Shown one piece after another: positions 59,968 to 64,000 of a stretch of DNA of 64,000 nt (position 1 is the stretch's first letter; each line of letters starts with the position of its first letter). Source of the stretch: Rhizobium mayense (lineage in GTDB: Bacteria; Pseudomonadota; Alphaproteobacteria; Rhizobiales; Rhizobiaceae); NCBI RefSeq assembly GCF_030272705.1, contig NZ_JARFYM010000013.1, forward strand, positions 62,001 to 126,000, given 5' to 3'. Below the pieces are notes generated by a model. It made no database searches and was not told where the DNA came from. It saw only the letters and a program-made list of their open reading frames with translations. The translations under genes and the position numbers were made by a program.

Positions 59968-60483
59968 TCAATCGAAGGCAGCGCCCGAAAGGTGGTTGTT
60001 CACAGACGACTTCACCCCGCCGATATCCCTCCAGAGTTCGGCTATGATGGAGGGATCGACGTCGCCCATCATGTCTCGCAACCAGCCTTCATGGGCGGCA
60101 GCCATGGCCGCGAAGAGTTCCTCGCCCTTTTTCGTCAGCTTTGCGACCGTTACGCGCCGGTCGCCGTCGGGCGTCTCGCGCAGCACCAGGCCATCCGTTT
60201 CCAACCGCTCCACCAGTCCCGTTACATTGCCGTTGGTAACCATCGTGCGCTTGGAGAGTTCACCGAGCCGCAGACCGTCGCGTTCGCGATAGAGCTGCGC
60301 CATCAGGTCGAATTGCGGAAGCGTTGCACCGAATTCGTTGCGCAGGCGGCGGCGGATTTCCTGCGATATCAGCTTTGTCGTCGACAGCATGCGTAGCCAG
60401 AGACGCAGCTCCTGCTTTTTGCCCTCTTGCGTCCCCTGGACGATGATTTCCAGATCGACGATTCCACTCTCGGACTCAGTCAT
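59968..60483 (-). CDS. MarR-family transcriptional regulator
   Basis: The 171-residue protein has the MarR winged helix (about 70-125: LGELSKRTMVTNGNVTGLVERLE, wing TPDGDRRVTVAKLTKKG). MarR proteins bind phenolic or other aromatic ligands. It is transcribed in the same direction as the FAD oxidoreductase gene 97 bp upstream and probably regulates the FAD-cyclase-FAD cluster. Confidence 0.92.
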   Translation of the reverse strand: MTESESGIVDLEIIVQGTQEGKKQELRLWLRMLSTTKLISQEIRRRLRNEFGATLPQFDLMAQLYRERDGLRLGELSKRTMVTNGNVTGLVERLETDGLVLRETPDGDRRVTVAKLTKKGEELFAAMAAAHEGWLRDMMGDVDPSIIAELWRDIGGVKSSVNNHLSGAAFD

Positions 60484-60580
60484 GATGTCAGCTCAATTAC
60501 CGCGTTGCGATTTCATATGTGAACGGTCTACGGAGCAATATTTCAAATGTCAAAGGTTTACGCATCAAGCCCGAAAAGGT

Positions 60581-62149
60581 TCACTTCGCCAGCATTTTCC
60601 CCAGCAAAAAGCCGGAGCCGGCGCCCGTGCCCGCACCCGGCCAGGTAGAAGCGCCACACATATAGAGCGAACCCACGGGTGTCTTGTAGCGCGAATAGCC
60701 GGCGACCGGGCGAAACAGGAAATTCTGGTCGAGATGGTGACTGCCGGCAAGATTGTCGCCGCCGATCAGATTGGGATTTTCACGCTCAAGATCGACGGGG
60801 GAAAACACTGACCGGCCCAAAATCTTGCCGCGCAGGCCCGGCGCGTAGCGCTCGATAATGTCGAGCACGCGCTCGGCATAGGCATCCTTGATCTCGTCCC
60901 AGCCCCGCCCGTTGATCTCACCGGCCGCATCGCGACTGAACTCGGCAGGCAACACACGCACCTGCACCCAGAGGACATGCTGGCCGTCCGGCGCACGCGA
61001 CGGATCGATCGCGGTCGGCTGACCGACCACCAATGCCGGCTCGGCCGGCAGAAGCCCGCCCATTGCCTCTGCATAGACGCGCGACATCATCTCCATGTCT
61101 GGCGCGATATGGACATAGGCGAATGTCTTGAGCTCCTTGCCTGCTGTCCAATCCGGCAGGCCGGAAAGCGCCAGATGGATCATCATAGTGCCGGGACCGG
61201 CGCGGAAGCGTGCAAGCTTCTGGTCGAACTCCTGACGCGATGCATCCTGATTGAGAAGCTTTCCGAACAGGATCTGCGGATGGATATTGGCGATAACAGC
61301 GCGCTTGGCTTCATAACGGCGTCCGTCGGCCAGCAATACGCCGGTCGCCTTGCCGCCGGAGGTGATGATCTTGTCGACACGCGTGCCGAGCATCAGCTCG
61401 CCACCTTTGGCTTCGAGCACGCCGACCATCGCCTTGACGATCGTATCTGCGCCTCCCTTGCCGATCACCATGCCGAAGGCTTGGTTGGCCATCGATTCTA
61501 GATAGGGAAACAGCGCGCCGCCGGCGACATCCGGCGCGAAATCGAGATGCAGGCCCCAGGCTGCCATCATCGTCTTGAGCTTGGCGTTTTGGAACCGTGC
61601 ATCGAGAAAATCGCGCGGCGAAGCAAACAGCATCCTTGCGGTGTCACAGAGCCAGCCTGCTCCCTTTGCCCGCCACGCCTTCCAGACGACTTTTGCCGCG
61701 GCGGCCGACGGCATGGGCGCGCCGAGCAGGCCGAAAATATGCGGCGCGTCCGACCCGAAGTCCGACAACATGGCGCGCCACGCCGCGGCGTCCTGCGGCG
61801 AAATATCGGCGATCGCACCCGTGGTCTTTTCCAGATCGGTGCTGACGCCGAGATGGGTGCCGTTGCGGAAGACGCTGGCAAAGCAATCGGCTGCCGGCAC
61901 GAAGCCGAGACCTGCGGCGGTCAGCTCATTCTCATACTGCGCGAAAAAGGCGGAGCCGGCGAACATCGAGAGGTTCATGGCGCAGAGGTCATGCCGGAAA
62001 CCTGGCAGTGTCACCTCACGGGTTTTCACCGCACCACCTGGCTCGGCGTTGCCCTCGATGACGGCGACCTTCCAGCCCTTCGCCGCCAGATGCACCGCCG
62101 CCGCCAGGCCATTGTGACCGGCACCTACAATGATCGCATCATAGCTCAT
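60581..62149 (-). CDS. FAD-dependent oxidoreductase (phytoene-dehydrogenase/CrtI-like)
   Basis: The 522-residue protein has the FAD-binding GAGHNG at 9-14, the PGGAVKTREVT second FAD motif near 38 and the C-terminal CGASTWPGAGTGAGSGF flavin motif of the NAD(P)/FAD amine-oxidase/CrtI group. Its substrate is unknown. A homologous gene starts at 63402 on the other side of a cyclase gene. It is divergent from the cyclase across a 398-bp regulatory region. Confidence 0.87.
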   Translation of the reverse strand: MSYDAIIVGAGHNGLAAAVHLAAKGWKVAVIEGNAEPGGAVKTREVTLPGFRHDLCAMNLSMFAGSAFFAQYENELTAAGLGFVPAADCFASVFRNGTHLGVSTDLEKTTGAIADISPQDAAAWRAMLSDFGSDAPHIFGLLGAPMPSAAAAKVVWKAWRAKGAGWLCDTARMLFASPRDFLDARFQNAKLKTMMAAWGLHLDFAPDVAGGALFPYLESMANQAFGMVIGKGGADTIVKAMVGVLEAKGGELMLGTRVDKIITSGGKATGVLLADGRRYEAKRAVIANIHPQILFGKLLNQDASRQEFDQKLARFRAGPGTMMIHLALSGLPDWTAGKELKTFAYVHIAPDMEMMSRVYAEAMGGLLPAEPALVVGQPTAIDPSRAPDGQHVLWVQVRVLPAEFSRDAAGEINGRGWDEIKDAYAERVLDIIERYAPGLRGKILGRSVFSPVDLERENPNLIGGDNLAGSHHLDQNFLFRPVAGYSRYKTPVGSLYMCGASTWPGAGTGAGSGFLLGKMLAK

Positions 62150-62547
62150 TGATTGATCCCTCTTATATCGTGATTATTATTGCCACATGCATACATTTTG
62201 AGCTTTAAGCTTCAAGTACCTGCGGCGGAAAATCGCTACGAACGACCACAACCAGATGTCGTTTTCGCAGGAAAATAGCGCAAAAATAGCCTTTATTTTC
62301 TAGAAATTGCATGAGTTGCATGTGCAGATGGCCTGTGCCATTTTTGGCGCTTGGGACACCGGCGGAATGCTTGCATTATCATATATTGTGACATAGGCTC
62401 ACCCTCATCCTGTCGCCGCTGCACAGCTTCACGATGTGAGGAATCGCGCTGTGCGCTCGGCGGTAACGGCTTTCGAACTTGGTCCTGAATCGAAGATCCC
62501 AGCAGGGTTTTTCGGACAGGGCCACGTCAAACTAAGGGGAACCCAAC
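62150..62547. promoter_or_regulatory. Divergent regulatory region between the FAD oxidoreductase and cyclase genes
   Basis: The 398-bp gap holds no supported gene. TATATCGTGA at 62164-62173 lies 15 bp before the oxidoreductase start, and TATATTGTGA at 62382-62391 is the same motif in the same orientation. TGCAT repeats occur near 62309-62322. The AT-rich motifs could bind the nearby MarR regulator. Confidence 0.4.
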
Positions 62548-63330
62548 ATGACCACCAATACTCTTGCCAGCCTAGCGACGGCCCTCGTTTCGGGCTCCAT
62601 CAAGGTCGTCGACCTGACAGCGCCGCTCGGCCCCGAAACGCCTGTGCTCTACCTGCCGCCGCAGTTCGGCAAGAACACGCCGTCGGTCAAAGTGCACCAG
62701 ATTTCCGAATATAACCAGGACGGTCCGTTTTGGGCCTGGAACTGGCTGGAACTTGGCGAACACACTGGCACGCATTTCGACGCGCCCTGCCATTGGATCA
62801 CCGGCAAGGACAATCCGAACAATACGACCGACACCATCCCACCGCAGAACTTCGTCGCCCCTGTCAATGTCATCGACCGCTCGAAAGAAGCTGCGGCCAA
62901 TCCCGACTATCTGCTGACGGTCGACAGCATCAAGGAATGGGAAGCCGAGCACGGCGCCATCGAAGCCGGCACCTGGGTGCTGCTGCGCACCGACTGGTAC
63001 AAGCGCAACGGCTCGTCCGAAACCTTCCTCAACGCTGATGAAAACGGCCCGCATTCGCCAGGCCCGACGGCAGAAGCCATCGAATATCTGCTGAGCAAGG
63101 GCATCATCGGATGGGGTTCGGAAACAATCGGTACCGATGCTGGTTCCGCTGGCGGCATGACCCCGCCCTTCCCGGCTCACAACCTGATGCACAAGAACAA
63201 CCGCTACGGTCTCGCCAGCCTCTCGAACCTCGATCAGCTTCCGGCCAAGGGCGCCGTGCTGATCGCCGCGCCGTTGAAGTTCGTCAAGGGTACCGGCTCC
63301 CCGGTGCGCGCGCTGGCCTTGATTGCCTGA
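62548..63330 (+). CDS. Metal-dependent cyclase-family hydrolase (kynurenine-formamidase/isatin-hydrolase-like)
   Basis: The 260-residue protein has the cyclase signature HTGTHFDAPCHW with His72, His76, Asp78 and His82 as metal ligands. Members hydrolyse cyclic amides or formamides, such as isatin or N-formylkynurenine. AAGGGGAACCCAAC precedes the ATG. Placement between two CrtI-like FAD oxidoreductases, with a MarR gene, suggests aromatic or heteroaromatic breakdown. Confidence 0.88.
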   Translation: MTTNTLASLATALVSGSIKVVDLTAPLGPETPVLYLPPQFGKNTPSVKVHQISEYNQDGPFWAWNWLELGEHTGTHFDAPCHWITGKDNPNNTTDTIPPQNFVAPVNVIDRSKEAAANPDYLLTVDSIKEWEAEHGAIEAGTWVLLRTDWYKRNGSSETFLNADENGPHSPGPTAEAIEYLLSKGIIGWGSETIGTDAGSAGGMTPPFPAHNLMHKNNRYGLASLSNLDQLPAKGAVLIAAPLKFVKGTGSPVRALALIA

Positions 63331-63337
63331 TGAACTT

Positions 63338-63371
63338 AAAGGGTCAGAGCGCGAGGACGCTTTGACCCTTT
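63338..63371 (+). other. Stem-loop between the cyclase and second FAD oxidoreductase genes
   Basis: AAAGGGTCA (63338-63346) pairs with TGACCCTTT (63363-63371), and the inner AGCG / CGCT extend the stem with one mismatch. It starts 7 bp after the cyclase stop and could attenuate transcription into the next gene. A T-rich stretch, not a clean T-run, follows. Confidence 0.6.
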
Positions 63372-63401
63372 CTTGCATTCCTCTTTGCCCAGGGCGGCGG
63401 C

Positions 63402-64000
63402 ATGAGCGACTATGACTACATTATCGTCGGCAGCGGCATCAACGCGCTGGTCGCGGCCGCCATGCTGGGAAAGAAGGACCGCAAGGTGCTTGTCCTTGAG
63501 CGCAACGACCGCATCGGTGGTTGTCTGCGCAGCGAGGAGATCACCGAACCGGGCTTCATCCATGATATCATGGCAACAACGATGGTGCTGTTCCTGACCT
63601 CGCCTGCCTATGGCGCCATCGGCAAGGATCTGGAAGCCCGAGGCCTCGAATTCGCTCATGCGGATCTGCCGACCGGTGTGCTGAGGCCGGACGGCTCGCA
63701 CGTCATCTTCTCGAAAGACCGGCGCCGCAACATCGCCACCTTCGATGAGCTGTCGCTCGGCGACGGCCAGACGTTTCTGCGCGAGATGGATGCGCTCGCC
63801 GCCGATGCCCCCTTCCTGTTTTCGTTGCTCGGCGGCGCGCTATGGTCGGGCCCGACCTTGAAGATCGTCGCCAAACAAGGTTGGAATCGCGGCCTGCGCA
63901 AGCTCGCCGCCTGGTTCGGCAATGCCCTGACGCCGGCGCGCGGTTACCTAGAAACCACCTATCGTTCCGAAGATATTCACGCACTCTGGGCGCCCTGGGT
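63402..64000 (+). CDS. FAD-dependent oxidoreductase (CrtI-like), N-terminal part
   Basis: From ATG 63402 the frame is open to the window edge (199 codons). The FAD motif GSGINA is at 10-15, followed by LERNDRIGGCLRSEEIT, the same architecture as the protein at 60581-62149. The two differ enough to be ancient paralogues, possibly subunits or consecutive enzymes. It follows the cyclase gene in the same orientation after a stem-loop. Confidence 0.87.
   Translation, partial: MSDYDYIIVGSGINALVAAAMLGKKDRKVLVLERNDRIGGCLRSEEITEPGFIHDIMATTMVLFLTSPAYGAIGKDLEARGLEFAHADLPTGVLRPDGSHVIFSKDRRRNIATFDELSLGDGQTFLREMDALAADAPFLFSLLGGALWSGPTLKIVAKQGWNRGLRKLAAWFGNALTPARGYLETTYRSEDIHALWAPW

Noticed and set aside
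1..64000. tRNA, rRNA, CRISPR arrays, insertion sequences or prophage genes
   Set aside because: None was recognised on reading the window; no transposase, integrase or regularly spaced repeat was seen. Short non-coding RNAs cannot be excluded by eye.

Overview
The window looks like chromosomal DNA of a fast-growing rhizobium (Rhizobium or a near relative, Alphaproteobacteria). The indicators are GC-rich codon use, a ugd(rkpK)-lpsL pair arranged as in rhizobia, an inverted-repeat element of the RIME type at 13811-13985, and two copies of a dispersed intergenic repeat (31771-31866 and 59871-59957) that I recall from Rhizobium and Agrobacterium genomes. I saw no rRNA, tRNA, CRISPR array, phage or insertion-sequence genes. 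The content is core metabolism (purA, ung, ugd) mixed with many small catabolic, transport and detoxification operons, most with an adjacent transcriptional regulator.

Layout. 1-12 kb: a partial membrane-anchored low-complexity protein, purA, a GNAT acetyltransferase, a CodA-type cytosine deaminase, the UDP-glucuronate/galacturonate pair ugd-lpsL, an orphan rutF, and a TetR-SDR pair sharing an 18-bp palindrome. 10.8-19 kb: a creatininase-like hydrolase, a LysR regulator and a translationally coupled ABC-transporter/amidohydrolase/FAD-oxidase/flavodoxin operon that looks like a route for taking up and degrading a nitrogen heterocycle. 19-24 kb: RidA-like protein, EamA exporter, a small secreted protein, an MhqED-like quinone-detoxification pair, ung and a tautomerase.

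24-31 kb: a Tat-exported arylsulfatase broken by a frameshift in a G-run and flanked by gene-poor DNA, then a kinase plus sarcosine/dimethylglycine dehydrogenase-like operon divergent from a DeoR regulator. 31-39.5 kb: a YeiE/YeiH-like LysR-transporter pair, a PAS-GGDEF-EAL protein, and a sugar-acid operon (denD, beta-hydroxyacid dehydrogenase, xylD). 39.7-46.3 kb: a MexEF-like RND pump operon led by an apparently catalytically dead alpha/beta hydrolase and divergent from a LysR gene.

46-64 kb: an ECF41 sigma factor with its carboxymuconolactone-decarboxylase partner, AraC/EamA, GntR/class V aminotransferase/HpcH aldolase, an ECF sigma/anti-sigma pair divergent from a Tat-exported metallo-beta-lactamase-fold protein, a TPR protein and a DoxX protein, an aminotransferase with a structured leader next to an amino-acid ABC importer that lacks a local ATPase, and finally a MarR/FAD-oxidoreductase/cyclase/FAD-oxidoreductase cluster cut off by the right edge. 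Best candidates for under-described biology are the ECF-MBL-TPR-DoxX locus, the structured aminotransferase leader, the heterocycle operon, the FAD-cyclase-FAD cluster and the pseudo-hydrolase of the efflux operon.
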